From Taishania sp037189645 (GTDB lineage Bacteria; Bacteroidota; Bacteroidia; Flavobacteriales_D; Crocinitomicaceae): a DNA stretch of 64,000 nt. The notes under the pieces are model-generated. The model was not told the origin of the DNA and did no database searches. It was given only the letters and a program-made list of their open reading frames with translations. The position numbers were made by a program, and so were the translations under genes. Below are positions 24,942 through 34,079 of the stretch, in pieces; position 1 is the first letter of the stretch, and every line of letters starts with the position of its first letter. The stretch spans positions 1-64,000 of the forward strand of contig JBBCIY010000012.1 of assembly GCA_037189645.1 (NCBI GenBank), written 5' to 3'.

Positions 24942-26347
24942 CAGGGCGTTCTGTTTTCCTTAATAAACTCTTTACGGATACTTTCCTGCAACCAGTCGTG
25001 ATGGATTTCTTTCGTATCGTGATCCAGTGCACACAAGCATGCATCTTTAAGGATATTGGCAATGTTGGCTCCCGAAAACTCCAGCGTTGACAGTTTTTCC
25101 ATACTAATGGATTTCTCATAAGTAAACGGAGTGGGAAGCAGGTTCGCCCATAACTGTTTCCGTTCATTTTCTTTCGGTGCCGGAAAATAAATAATGGACT
25201 GGAACCGGCGGGTCATCGCACTGTCAATGTTGTTTTTCAGGTTCGTTGCCAGAATGGTCAGTCCCTTATGTTCTTCCATCCGTTGCAGCAAATAACTCAC
25301 CTCCAGATTGGCCCATTTATCCTGGGAAGAATTCACAGAAGTCCGTTTACTGAACAGGGAATCTGCTTCGTCGAAGAACAGTATCCAGTCTTTTCCCTGC
25401 GCCCTGTCAAACAGATAAGCCAGGTTTTTCTCCGTTTCACCGATGTACTTGGAAACAATCATAGAAAGATCGACACGGAATACGTCCTTCCCGTATTTTT
25501 TCCCGATGAGCTTTGCCGTTAACGACTTTCCCGTTCCGGGAGGGCCGTAAAACAGGCAGGGATAAGAAACATTGAACATGCTGTTGGATGCAATGAGCGC
25601 ATCACCGTGCTCTACCCAGCGCATAATTTCCCGGATACTTTTCGACGTCCGGTCTTCCAGCACCAGGTGTTCCCAATCAAGTCCTGTGGTTACCCAGGTC
25701 GCAGGAAAAGCCCTCCCGTAATCAGGCCTGGGTCTGTTTCCCGACTGGAAGTAATGAAGGTATTCCTGTGTGAGCGTAGGAACAAAATACAGCTCGTTTT
25801 GTTCCAGTGTATTTTGAGCGATGAAACGGATGATTCCTTCTTTAGACAATTTACCATTGGCATGGACAGCCATTTTGTAGTAAACGGAGTTGATCTTATC
25901 ATCGCCTGCCAGAAGGAACAGAATGGTTTGCAGAGTGGGAATGAAATTCGTATACATCAGGTCGATATATCCCCCAAACTCAGGATACAGCAATCTGACA
26001 TGGTTCTTTTCATCACGCAGCAACCGTGTCAGCTTTTCCGGTGCAAGAAGAGGAATGACAGATCCTATCAGCAGTAAGCGTTCAGCAGGAGACAAGTCAA
26101 GTTCACGGATAAGTTGCGCATAAGCAGATTCCTCTGAAAGCATCGGCGGCATATACCCTGTGAAAGAAAACTTCTTGCCGGTTTCCAATTCTTCAATCCT
26201 GCCTCTCACAATCTGCATCAGCCATTCCATATCTGAAATAACAGCATCGGTAAGTGATGTTATCTCCTGGATAGTGGGTAGCTTCATTGTGCGATTGTAT
26301 TGAAAAGCACTGGTGTAATCTTGCTGTCTTTCGTAATCGTTTTCCAT
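24941..26347 (-). CDS. AAA+ ATPase, Afp15/Pvc15-like (copy 2)
   Basis: The product is 468 aa from the Met at 26347, chosen by alignment with the paralogue at 15096-16505 ('YNRTMKLPTIQEITSLTDAV' against 'YNRTIEIPGIQEIASLTEVV'); an in-frame Met 25 codons earlier would run through the operator-like element. Walker A 'GPPGTGKS' lies near residue 267, Walker B 'WILFFDEADSLF' near 319, and the sensor region 'TILATNLKNNIDSAMTRRF' follows. The role is presumed ATP-driven assembly or cargo loading, as for Afp15/Pvc15. It is divergent from the structural operon and coupled by TGATG to the DUF4157 effector. Confidence 0.85.
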   Translation of the reverse strand: MENDYERQQDYTSAFQYNRTMKLPTIQEITSLTDAVISDMEWLMQIVRGRIEELETGKKFSFTGYMPPMLSEESAYAQLIRELDLSPAERLLLIGSVIPLLAPEKLTRLLRDEKNHVRLLYPEFGGYIDLMYTNFIPTLQTILFLLAGDDKINSVYYKMAVHANGKLSKEGIIRFIAQNTLEQNELYFVPTLTQEYLHYFQSGNRPRPDYGRAFPATWVTTGLDWEHLVLEDRTSKSIREIMRWVEHGDALIASNSMFNVSYPCLFYGPPGTGKSLTAKLIGKKYGKDVFRVDLSMIVSKYIGETEKNLAYLFDRAQGKDWILFFDEADSLFSKRTSVNSSQDKWANLEVSYLLQRMEEHKGLTILATNLKNNIDSAMTRRFQSIIYFPAPKENERKQLWANLLPTPFTYEKSISMEKLSTLEFSGANIANILKDACLCALDHDTKEIHHDWLQESIRKEFIKENRTP

Positions 26348-26413
26348 AGTTGATGAGAAGAAAAAGCCATTAAAATCGTGGCTTTCAATTTTCGGAAAAA
26401 CATGAAAAAAAAT

Positions 26414-26445
26414 CAAGGACACAGAAGAATCTTTTCAGACATTGA
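26414..26445 (-). promoter_or_regulatory. Shared direct-repeat element, upstream of ATPase copy 2
   Basis: Read toward the gene: TTCAATGTCT, then CTTCTGTGTCCTTGA, with cores exactly 20 bp apart (complements at 26437-26440 and 26417-26420), 67 bp before the start codon. A downstream TGTTTTTCCGAA matches the promoter of ATPase copy 1. Confidence 0.7.
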
Positions 26446-26751
26446 AAATGGGAATCATCAACCAAATTCGTCTCAGAAAAATAATACAAAATACTGTACT
26501 ACAATTAATTAAAACTAAAAAAGGAATTTAATAATCAGACACAAATACAAAGCTATTTACTTTTCCAAATGAAAACCACAAACAAATAAAAATACTGATA
26601 ATCAATGATATAATTGAGCTGTTTTAGTTTGTTCGATTGTGTCATGCTTTTGTTTTTTAGAATAGTAAAATGGTCGTTTAACAGTAGCTCATGTCCTCAA
26701 AAAATAAATTAACACACTAAAAATAAATAACTTAAACAAATATAAATCATC

Positions 26752-26784
26752 TTTTGTGTCTAAAATTCTGATTTTGTGTCCTTG
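26752..26784 (+). promoter_or_regulatory. Shared direct-repeat element, upstream of the structural operon
   Basis: TTTTGTGTC occurs twice, at 26752-26760 and 26772-26780, an exact 9-bp direct repeat with 20-bp period, followed by CTTG. It is 84 bp before the first gene of the operon. It is the cleanest of the four copies. Confidence 0.75.
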
Positions 26785-26868
26785 ATATATTCATCATTTG
26801 GGAAGAAATTTACAACAGGATTTTGAACTCTATCAATAAGTTATGTAAACGCTACTAATGAATTTAAA

Positions 26869-28068
26869 ATGGCAATTGTTTCAGACACTATTCTAAAATC
26901 ATTCTTCAAAACGGGAGATAAACCCACAGAATCGCAGTTTTCAGCGCTCATTGACTCAATGGTCAATAAACTGGATGATGCTCAACTGCTGGGGCTTCGT
27001 GTATATGATCCGCAAAGAGTATATGTGAGGGGAGATGCCACACTCTTTAATCTTTCCATTTATACATGTATTGCCATGCAAACTACCGGAACATTCGTTT
27101 CGGGAGATTGGGAAAAAGTTGCAGGAGGAACGGAAGGCGGACTTACTTACAAAGGAACATGGGAAGCTAATGACAATATCCCCGATCTGACAGCCCTCAC
27201 ACCTTCCAATGGCGATTACTATGTTGTGTCAGTAGCGGGAGAAACGGATTTGAGTGGTATTACCAGCTGGGAAGTTGGAGATTGGGCGATTTACAATGGA
27301 GACTTCTGGCAGAAAATTAATAACAGCGGTATTGTTACATCCGGATCCGATTATGATGTAGAAGGGGTTGGTGTATATGGAGAATTGATCGGTACGGTAT
27401 TAACATTTAAACGATTAGCCAGTCCGCTTCAATCTGTTTCCATTTCTGATGATTCGAACGAGAAACAGGTTTTGCTGGATATCAACTTTGGTGATGAGAC
27501 TGTTTCAGAGACGCGAACCTGGTCGTCAAAAAAAATACAGAATGACCTTCAGCTAAAAGCAAACCGGGTAAGTGGTGCCGTTGCAGGAAACTTTGTATCA
27601 CTGGATGAGAATGGGAATATCCAGGACAGCGGAAAGTCTGCAGATGATTTTATGCCCGCAGGCGGTGGAGGCGGATCACAAGTATCTCTGACAGGAAACG
27701 CAAGCTCAGAAAAAGTCAGCCAAAACAGAACAGCAACGTTCATGTCCAAGTTGAAAATGGAATTTACTCCTGCATCCTCAGGATTATACATGGGTTACTG
27801 GTATTTCGAATTGGGTTCAAATGAGCAGGGAGTGCAAATGGAGGCAAAAGTAACACTGAACGGACAAACAATGGGCGAAACAATGCTCATTTCCCGGCAT
27901 GCGATATCAAGTGCATACGAATCCGTATCGGGAATGAAGATAGAGAACCTGGTAGGGGGAACAGATTATGCGCTGGAGATCCAATTCAGGAAACGCGTTA
28001 GTGAAGTGATCCCGGTAGGGCCTTTCTGCCTTATCCGTAGAGCAAGATTAGTGGTTTTTAAAGCATAA
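26869..28068 (+). CDS. Tail-fibre-like protein, first gene of the structural operon
   Basis: A 399-aa protein. Residues 1-38 ('ILKSFFKTGDKPTESQFSAL') match the start of the larger fibre protein at 40973, suggesting a common attachment segment. Residues about 92-150 ('LTYKGTWEANDNIPDLT ... GDYYVVSVAGETDLSGI ... VGDWAIYNGDFWQKI') form a repeat common in phage tail fibres. The C-terminal 130 aa are a beta-rich, possibly receptor-binding domain after a Gly-rich hinge. It follows the shared direct-repeat element. It probably decorates the particle for target recognition; direct proof is absent. Confidence 0.65.
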   Translation: MAIVSDTILKSFFKTGDKPTESQFSALIDSMVNKLDDAQLLGLRVYDPQRVYVRGDATLFNLSIYTCIAMQTTGTFVSGDWEKVAGGTEGGLTYKGTWEANDNIPDLTALTPSNGDYYVVSVAGETDLSGITSWEVGDWAIYNGDFWQKINNSGIVTSGSDYDVEGVGVYGELIGTVLTFKRLASPLQSVSISDDSNEKQVLLDINFGDETVSETRTWSSKKIQNDLQLKANRVSGAVAGNFVSLDENGNIQDSGKSADDFMPAGGGGGSQVSLTGNASSEKVSQNRTATFMSKLKMEFTPASSGLYMGYWYFELGSNEQGVQMEAKVTLNGQTMGETMLISRHAISSAYESVSGMKIENLVGGTDYALEIQFRKRVSEVIPVGPFCLIRRARLVVFKA

Positions 28069-28071
28069 AAA

Positions 28072-28674
28072 ATGATTGACACGGCATTGAAATTTTTAAA
28101 ATGTGAGATGGAAGAATACCTGTCGCTGGTTTGCGGGAATACCGTTAACGAAGAGGGTTTCATTGTTCTCAGCAATGTCGCCAGCAAAGACGGAGACTGG
28201 GCTATTCCTGCCAACAAAATCGGGATGTCGCTGATCAATATCGAAGAAGAACGCATTCTGAAAGACCAGGTCTTTGAACACAGAAATACCGAAGGAGTTT
28301 ATGAACGCTACAATCCGAACATCAAATTGAACCTGTATGTGCTGTTCTGTGCCAATTTTGTCAATTCTACAGACCAGACTTCAATATATGGAGAAGGATT
28401 AAAACAGCTGTCTCACGTCATTGCTTACTTCCAGGGAAAGAATGTATTCACTCCCGATAATTCTCCGGGAATGAATCCGGCACTTCAGAGACTGATCGTA
28501 GATATGTATTCCTATTCGTTTGAGCAGCAATACAATTTCTGGTCCATACTGGGAGCGAAATACCTTCCTTCGGTACTCTATAAGGTACGCCTGGTGACTT
28601 ACCAGGAACGTATCGTAGCAAGCCAGAATGTAGCAATAACAGATGTGGGAATAACAACAGGAGATACCAACTGA
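28072..28674 (+). CDS. Pvc16/Afp16-type sheath-tube terminator (DUF4255)
   Basis: A 200-aa protein. The first 190 aa follow the DUF4255/Pvc16_N pattern ('ALKFLKCEMEEYLSLVCG', 'ANKIGMSLINIEEERILKD', 'NIKLNLYVLFCANF', 'LSHVIAYFQGKNVFT', 'SILGAKYLPSVLYKVRLVT'). In Afp/PVC particles this protein caps the sheath and tube at the end opposite the baseplate. The start is 3 bp after the fibre stop, so the genes are co-translated. Confidence 0.85.
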   Translation: MIDTALKFLKCEMEEYLSLVCGNTVNEEGFIVLSNVASKDGDWAIPANKIGMSLINIEEERILKDQVFEHRNTEGVYERYNPNIKLNLYVLFCANFVNSTDQTSIYGEGLKQLSHVIAYFQGKNVFTPDNSPGMNPALQRLIVDMYSYSFEQQYNFWSILGAKYLPSVLYKVRLVTYQERIVASQNVAITDVGITTGDTN

Positions 28675-28685
28675 AAACAGAAAAC

Positions 28686-29786
28686 ATGAGAAGAGCATAT
28701 AAATTATTGTTTCGGGTACGGTTGTTACATGGGTATTACACCAATGGGATTTCTCATGATTTCTCCGTTGTCCCTACTCCTGAAACAGCTCGCTGGCTGA
28801 AAGACAATTATATGCTGTTCCGGATAGATGATACAGGCTTCAGAATTTTTTATACCGCTGATACGAAAAATACACCCGATGCACCGTTCATCCCGTTCGA
28901 CGCGATAAGATTACGTTTCATGCTGCTGCTGGAAAATCCTGGTAAATTTTTTAATATTACCGATCTCACCATTGATGGAAAGGTCTGTAAATCCGGGAAT
29001 ATCGTAGAATTTGTCAACAATGGGACCGTGTCAGGAGATTTGAATCAACACCTGATCCAAAAGGCAGAACCGGGCATATTTACCTACGAGTTTCCACAGG
29101 TCGTTTCACCTGCTTCCGCAAGTATCGGGAAACTGGAAGTGTTCGATGAGCAAAACGAACAAATATCCATCAGTGATCCTGATACCCATTTCCCTGATCC
29201 GGACGAAATTCATCACACTCCCGACGGAAGATTCTTCTACCCACTGGATTTAACCAGCTATCCGGTTGGCGTTTACAAGTTTAAATCGTATGTGGATGAC
29301 GCCAACGAGGCAGAAGAAAGAATATACCTGGACGGGCAGCTTAAAAAAATGAGTGTATTCGGTATGGTTCACATTGATCTTCCCGCATCTTCCCTATTGT
29401 TTGATCCGGGGGAAGAACCCGCCTGGACATATACAGCTCCTGATTATAACGCCAGGTTTTCTGCGAAAACACCGTATTGGCGCTACCTGATGATCATGAA
29501 GAACGAACCCGTAGGGACACTGCCTTATGCCGTTATTGATGAGAAAAATGAATACACATTCACGCAGCGGGCCGATACGGAAATAAACGGGATCCAGACA
29601 TTGGTGTATGATTCAGATACAGCAATTGCATTGTCCGAAAAACCGATCAATTCATTCCAGTTCATCAAAAATCCCGGAGAAGAAGAGAAAGAGCTGATAG
29701 CCGCGCTTTCCAATCCTTCTCTGAACAATGTGACTGATTTAAGTCCGGAACAGCCGGATATTACCCAGGTATATGTGTATGTATAA
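28686..29786 (+). CDS. Conserved eCIS-associated hypothetical protein
   Basis: A 366-aa soluble, beta-rich protein with no signal peptide ('LFRVRLLHGYYTNGISHDFS', 'LTSYPVGVYKFKSYVDD', 'TPYWRYLMIMKNEPVGTLPY'). It lies between the terminator and sheath genes, a place where Bacteroidota eCIS clusters often have an uncharacterised gene (general recollection). Likely a structural or assembly part; function unknown. Confidence 0.6.
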   Translation: MRRAYKLLFRVRLLHGYYTNGISHDFSVVPTPETARWLKDNYMLFRIDDTGFRIFYTADTKNTPDAPFIPFDAIRLRFMLLLENPGKFFNITDLTIDGKVCKSGNIVEFVNNGTVSGDLNQHLIQKAEPGIFTYEFPQVVSPASASIGKLEVFDEQNEQISISDPDTHFPDPDEIHHTPDGRFFYPLDLTSYPVGVYKFKSYVDDANEAEERIYLDGQLKKMSVFGMVHIDLPASSLLFDPGEEPAWTYTAPDYNARFSAKTPYWRYLMIMKNEPVGTLPYAVIDEKNEYTFTQRADTEINGIQTLVYDSDTAIALSEKPINSFQFIKNPGEEEKELIAALSNPSLNNVTDLSPEQPDITQVYVYV

Positions 29787-29812
29787 TTAAATAATAACTA
29801 AAAAAACAGAAT

Positions 29813-31237
29813 ATGGCAAATTATAGAACACCGGGAGTATATATTGAGGAAGTATCAACAATACCTCCATCAGTAGCAGCGGTTGCTACGGCAATACCAG
29901 GCTTTGTAGGTTACACAGTGGACGAACTGGAAGATGAGACCCCTGTCCCATCCATGACACCGGTACGAATTACCTCCATGCTTGAATACGAGGCAATTTT
30001 CGGCGGGCCTTTTGAGCAAACTTTTTCCGTTTCATTGACTGGCACTGCCACTACACCGGATATCAATATTTCAACAACACTGGCTCCTTACATTCTTTAT
30101 TACCAGGTGCAGATGTTCTATGCGAATGGTGGAGGAACATGTTATGTGGTTTCTGCAGGAACATACTCGACGCCAATTGTTCCCAATCAACTAAAAACAG
30201 GTCTGGATCAACTTGAAAAAATCGAAGAGATCACATTGGTAAACATTCCTGAAATAGCTACTATTTCTGAATCTGATCCGATAGATACACACGCAGCCAG
30301 AAAAATGCTAAATGAAGCCATGCTTACTCACTGTGCGAAAATGGAAAACCGTTTTGCCCTGCTGGATGTAGTACAGGAAGCGGTTAGTGTCTATAACGAT
30401 GCAAACACGTTCCGCAGTGACGAAGTAGGAATAGACAATCTGAAATACGGAGCAGCTTATTATCCTGAATTGATCACGACATTACGACATTTTTATAAAG
30501 AGGATAGTAGTGTGCTAATTACAGATAACAGAACACCTCCTGTATACGTAGATCCCAGTATTTATCTGGATGATATCAAAAAGGGAATTGGATCCGTTCC
30601 ACCTGATACTACTTTATACAATAGGATCACTACAGAATTAAATAAATACTTGGTGAAACTCTACCCTTCTTCTTCCATGGCGGGGGTCTATGCCCGTGTG
30701 GATGCAACCCGTGGTGTGTGGAAAGCGCCAGCTAATGTAGGGTTAAGAATGGTCAGCAGGCCTTCCATTCTGCTGACGGATTCTGATCAGGCCTTGCTGA
30801 ATGTGGACTCAACTTCCGGGAAATCCATCAACGCGATAAGGGTGTTCGAAGGAAGGGGAGTAATGTCCTGGGGAGCGCGTACTTTGGATGGCAACAGTAA
30901 TGAATGGCGCTATATCAATGTACGCCGCCTGTTCCTGTTTGTAGAGCAGTCTGTAAAAAACGCGTCACAGTTTGTGGTTTTTGAACCGAACGCACAGTTA
31001 ACCTGGAACCGGGTGCAGGGAATGATCTCCTCCTTCCTGACGTCCTTGTGGCGAGACGGAGGCCTGGTCGGAGCAACGCCGGAAGAAGCATTTTTTGTAA
31101 ATGTCGGGTTAGGTACGACAATGACCACACAGGATATCCTGGAAGGGAGAATGATCGTGGAGATCGGTTTGGCCGCTTCACGTCCTGCCGAATTCATCAT
31201 CCTGAAATTCTCTCATTTTATCCAGCAGGAAGCCTGA
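29813..31237 (+). CDS. Contractile sheath protein 1
   Basis: A 474-aa protein of the phage tail sheath family. It starts 'TPGVYIEEVSTIPPSVAAV', includes 'DNLKYGAAYYPEL', and ends with the conserved sheath C-terminus ('GVWKAPANVGLRMV', 'SGKSINAIRVFEGRGVMSWGART', 'EWRYINVRRLFLFVEQSVK', 'WRDGGLVGATPEEAFFVNVG'). It forms the outer contractile tube. Afp/PVC particles use two or three sheath paralogues; this is the shorter of two here. It has 26 bp of upstream spacer and is probably highly expressed. Confidence 0.9.
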   Translation: MANYRTPGVYIEEVSTIPPSVAAVATAIPGFVGYTVDELEDETPVPSMTPVRITSMLEYEAIFGGPFEQTFSVSLTGTATTPDINISTTLAPYILYYQVQMFYANGGGTCYVVSAGTYSTPIVPNQLKTGLDQLEKIEEITLVNIPEIATISESDPIDTHAARKMLNEAMLTHCAKMENRFALLDVVQEAVSVYNDANTFRSDEVGIDNLKYGAAYYPELITTLRHFYKEDSSVLITDNRTPPVYVDPSIYLDDIKKGIGSVPPDTTLYNRITTELNKYLVKLYPSSSMAGVYARVDATRGVWKAPANVGLRMVSRPSILLTDSDQALLNVDSTSGKSINAIRVFEGRGVMSWGARTLDGNSNEWRYINVRRLFLFVEQSVKNASQFVVFEPNAQLTWNRVQGMISSFLTSLWRDGGLVGATPEEAFFVNVGLGTTMTTQDILEGRMIVEIGLAASRPAEFIILKFSHFIQQEA

Positions 31238-31268
31238 TAAAGATTCATTCATTAAATAAATAGAAACT

Positions 31269-33134
31269 ATGATCACAAACATCGCAACACCGGGAGTTTA
31301 CATACAGGAAATCAATACATTACCTCCATCTGTCGCAGGCGTTTCGACAGCGATCCCCGCATTTGTGGGATATGTTGAAAAGGCGGAACGAAATGGTGAG
31401 GGAATCCCCCTGTTCACTCCAGTCCGGATCACATCATTCCTGGAATACGAAAGCTTTTTCGGAGGACCGGATCCTCAGCATTTCAAGATCGAAATAGCTG
31501 ACAATACAACTGTCACTCCCACCCTAAGAACGGTTAAGGTTATAAAAGAATTACCAGAATCACCATTCCGTATGTACTACAATCTCCAGATGTATTTCGC
31601 CAATGGAGGAGGTCCGTGCTGGATTGTACCGGTAGGAGTATATGCCCTTGCCTCTGCTACAGTTGATCCAGCAAATTTAAAAGATGGATTGAAAACATTG
31701 GAAAAGGTAAGTGAACCGACGCTGCTTGTTGTCCCTGATGCAGTTTCAATATCTGATAATGCTGAAATGAAAAGCGTATACGAAGATGCATTAGCTCAGT
31801 GTGAATCCATGAAAAACCGGTTTACGATAATGGATGTGAAGCAAGGAACCAGTAACCCCATCAGTGATGCCAATAACTTTCGTAGTTTAAATATAGGAAT
31901 TGATAACCTCAAATACGGAGCCGCGTATTACCCGGATCTGAGCACTACATTGAATTTTGGAATTAATAATTTAGCCATTCAGGTAGATACATATACACTA
32001 AATGGATCAACTACTCCTCCGACATGGTTTACAAATGTAAAAAACTTTAATCAAAGAGTAAGTGATGCTGTTCAGGGAACAATTGACGCGCTGAATTATC
32101 TGACAATTGCGACAACGACGTTGTCTGAAGATGATGCTGAAAGTGTACAGACAATTATTTCTGAAATTAGAGCTAATGTTAATGGTGCTAGAGTAATTTA
32201 TAACCCTCCTGCCGGAGATGGATTGCCCGCTCCGTTCAAACCGGCAGGTATAAAAATTGTAGGTATAGCTCAAATAGCTGATGATGATGAAACTCCTCCA
32301 ATTCCTCCAGGAGTGTTGGAGTTAGTTGAAAATGCAGCTGAAGATTTTGAAGATGATCCAACTTCATCAAACGCCAATGCTTTAAAACTGGCTTTACAAA
32401 ATCTGTTGGCAGCTTTAAATGATGTTGTTACAGACATTACAGCAGGTTACAACGATCCCACGACTACTTTCATCGGTGGGAATCTGGATTATTTACAAGG
32501 AAATCAACCATCTGTTTATTCTGAAGTAATGGCTGCCATCAACGGATTCCGTGTTACGTTAAATCCTTCCGGAGCAATGGCCGGGATCTATGCGAGAGTA
32601 GACAGTATCCGGGGAGTATGGCAGGCGCCTGCAAATGTAGGAGTCCGAAATGTTATCGGGCCTGCTGTCCTGGTGACGAATCAACAACAGGGGGAACTGA
32701 ATGTAGATTCATTAAGCGGCAAGTCCATTAATGTAATCCGCGCTTTCACAGGCCGGGGAACGGTTGTATGGGGAGCCAGGACCCTGGACGGTAACAGTAA
32801 TGAATGGCGTTACATCAATGTACGGCGTCTGTTCATCTACCTGGAAGAATCGATCAGAAGAGCAAGCGCATTCGTCGTGTTTGAACCCAACGATGCCAAT
32901 ACATGGGTAGGAATAAAAGGAATGATCGAATCCTTTCTCACCGGGGTATGGAGAGATGGAGGTCTGACCGGAGCCACCCCGCAGGAAGCGTTCTTTGTCA
33001 ACGTAGGGCTAGGAACGACCATGACCAGTACTGACATCCTGGAAGGAAAAATGATCATTGAGGTTGGAGTTGCGGCTGTGCGCCCTGCAGAGTTCATCAT
33101 CCTCCGCTTTATTCACAAGCTCCAGGAATCATAA
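31269..33134 (+). CDS. Contractile sheath protein 2, with large insertion
   Basis: A 621-aa paralogue of sheath 1, strongly similar at both ends ('TPGVYIQEINTLPPSVAGV' at the start; 'GVWQAPANVGVRNV', 'EWRYINVRRLFIYLEESIR', 'WRDGGLTGATPQEAFFVNVG' at the end). It is about 150 aa longer. The extra sequence lies between 'DNLKYGAAYYPDLSTTL' and the C-terminal 'AMAGIYARVDS' (residues about 235-405) and is helical and acidic ('AEDFEDDPTSSNANALKLAL'). Such inserts usually lie on the outer sheath surface. It may be the minor or decorated sheath. Confidence 0.9.
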   Translation: MITNIATPGVYIQEINTLPPSVAGVSTAIPAFVGYVEKAERNGEGIPLFTPVRITSFLEYESFFGGPDPQHFKIEIADNTTVTPTLRTVKVIKELPESPFRMYYNLQMYFANGGGPCWIVPVGVYALASATVDPANLKDGLKTLEKVSEPTLLVVPDAVSISDNAEMKSVYEDALAQCESMKNRFTIMDVKQGTSNPISDANNFRSLNIGIDNLKYGAAYYPDLSTTLNFGINNLAIQVDTYTLNGSTTPPTWFTNVKNFNQRVSDAVQGTIDALNYLTIATTTLSEDDAESVQTIISEIRANVNGARVIYNPPAGDGLPAPFKPAGIKIVGIAQIADDDETPPIPPGVLELVENAAEDFEDDPTSSNANALKLALQNLLAALNDVVTDITAGYNDPTTTFIGGNLDYLQGNQPSVYSEVMAAINGFRVTLNPSGAMAGIYARVDSIRGVWQAPANVGVRNVIGPAVLVTNQQQGELNVDSLSGKSINVIRAFTGRGTVVWGARTLDGNSNEWRYINVRRLFIYLEESIRRASAFVVFEPNDANTWVGIKGMIESFLTGVWRDGGLTGATPQEAFFVNVGLGTTMTSTDILEGKMIIEVGVAAVRPAEFIILRFIHKLQES

Positions 33135-33177
33135 ATAAAAAAATAAGTAATTATCAATCCATTTAAAAATTAATATT

Positions 33178-33615
33178 ATGGCAACAGTGTATCCAGTTTC
33201 TGTCTTTCATTTCCAGGTTGAATGGGGAGGATCCCGCGTAGGTTTTACAGAAGTATCAGGCCTCACAATCGAAGTACAGCCAATCGATTACCGGGAAGGT
33301 AGCTATAAAGACTACCAGGTAACCAAAATGCCCGGTATTCCGCAGTTTACGAACATCACGTTAAAAAGAGGTATCTTTCGCGGTGATAATGAATTTTATC
33401 AGTGGCTTACCACGATCAAACTGAATCAGGTAGAACGCAGGGACATCACCATCTCTCTCCTGAATGAAGATCATCAGCCCTTGATGGTATGGAACATATT
33501 ACAAGCATGGGTTACAAAAGTCAACGGCCCTTCTCTGAACTCAACTTCCAATGAGGTAGCAGTTGAAGAGATCGAATTGTGTCACGAAGGTTTAACCGTT
33601 GAAGCAGTCGGGTAA
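33178..33615 (+). CDS. Inner tube protein 1 (Afp1/Pvc1-like)
   Basis: A 145-aa gp19-type tail tube protein: 'PVSVFHFQVEWGGSRVGFTE', 'VSGLTIEVQPIDYREG', 'ITLKRGIFRGDNEFYQWL', and 'EVAVEEIELCHEGLTVE' at the end. It builds the tube that carries effectors. It is followed after 2 bp by the second tube protein. Confidence 0.9.
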   Translation: MATVYPVSVFHFQVEWGGSRVGFTEVSGLTIEVQPIDYREGSYKDYQVTKMPGIPQFTNITLKRGIFRGDNEFYQWLTTIKLNQVERRDITISLLNEDHQPLMVWNILQAWVTKVNGPSLNSTSNEVAVEEIELCHEGLTVEAVG

Positions 33616-33617
33616 TT

Positions 33618-34058
33618 ATGGCTAACAGATATCCTCCCGTCGGTTTTCATTTCAGCGTGGTTTTTGAAGGGCTGAGCTCCGGTACGGAAACCGGTTTTCA
33701 GAGCGTTTCAGGAATTGATGCCACTGTTCCAAACGGTATTGACTACAAAGAGGGAGGAGAAAACCGTTTTACTCACCGGTTTCCTGACAGGGCATCGTAC
33801 GGAAACCTGACTCTGAAACGTGGACTTCTGGTAGACTCAGAGTTGATCGGATGGTTCAGGGATGCTGTTGAAAACTTCCGGTTCCGGCCGAGAAACGTAA
33901 CAGTCCATCTGCTCAATGAAAACCACACTCCACTGGCGTCCTGGCAATTTGTCAACGCCTGGCCGACGAAGTGGAACGTAGAGGGATTTGATGCAGAACA
34001 GAGCGGTATCATAGCAGAAACGATCGAACTTTCCTATCAGTATTTTACCCGTTTGTAA
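33618..34058 (+). CDS. Inner tube protein 2 (Afp5/Pvc5-like)
   Basis: A 146-aa tube-family protein: 'PPVGFHFSVVFEG', 'TGFQSVSGIDATV', 'LTLKRGLLVDSELIGWF', 'AETIELSYQYFTR'. In Afp/PVC systems the second tube protein forms a ring near the baseplate joining hub and tube. Directly downstream of tube protein 1. Confidence 0.88.
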   Translation: MANRYPPVGFHFSVVFEGLSSGTETGFQSVSGIDATVPNGIDYKEGGENRFTHRFPDRASYGNLTLKRGLLVDSELIGWFRDAVENFRFRPRNVTVHLLNENHTPLASWQFVNAWPTKWNVEGFDAEQSGIIAETIELSYQYFTRL

Positions 34059-34079
34059 TCAACGAATTAAACGATAGAC

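Larger units (their letters stand above)
26348..26868. other. Divergent control region between ATPase 2 and the structural operon
   Basis: 521 bp of very AT-rich DNA with no convincing gene. It holds two copies of the shared direct-repeat element, one facing each way (26414-26445 and 26752-26784), separated by about 300 bp. Confidence 0.65.
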
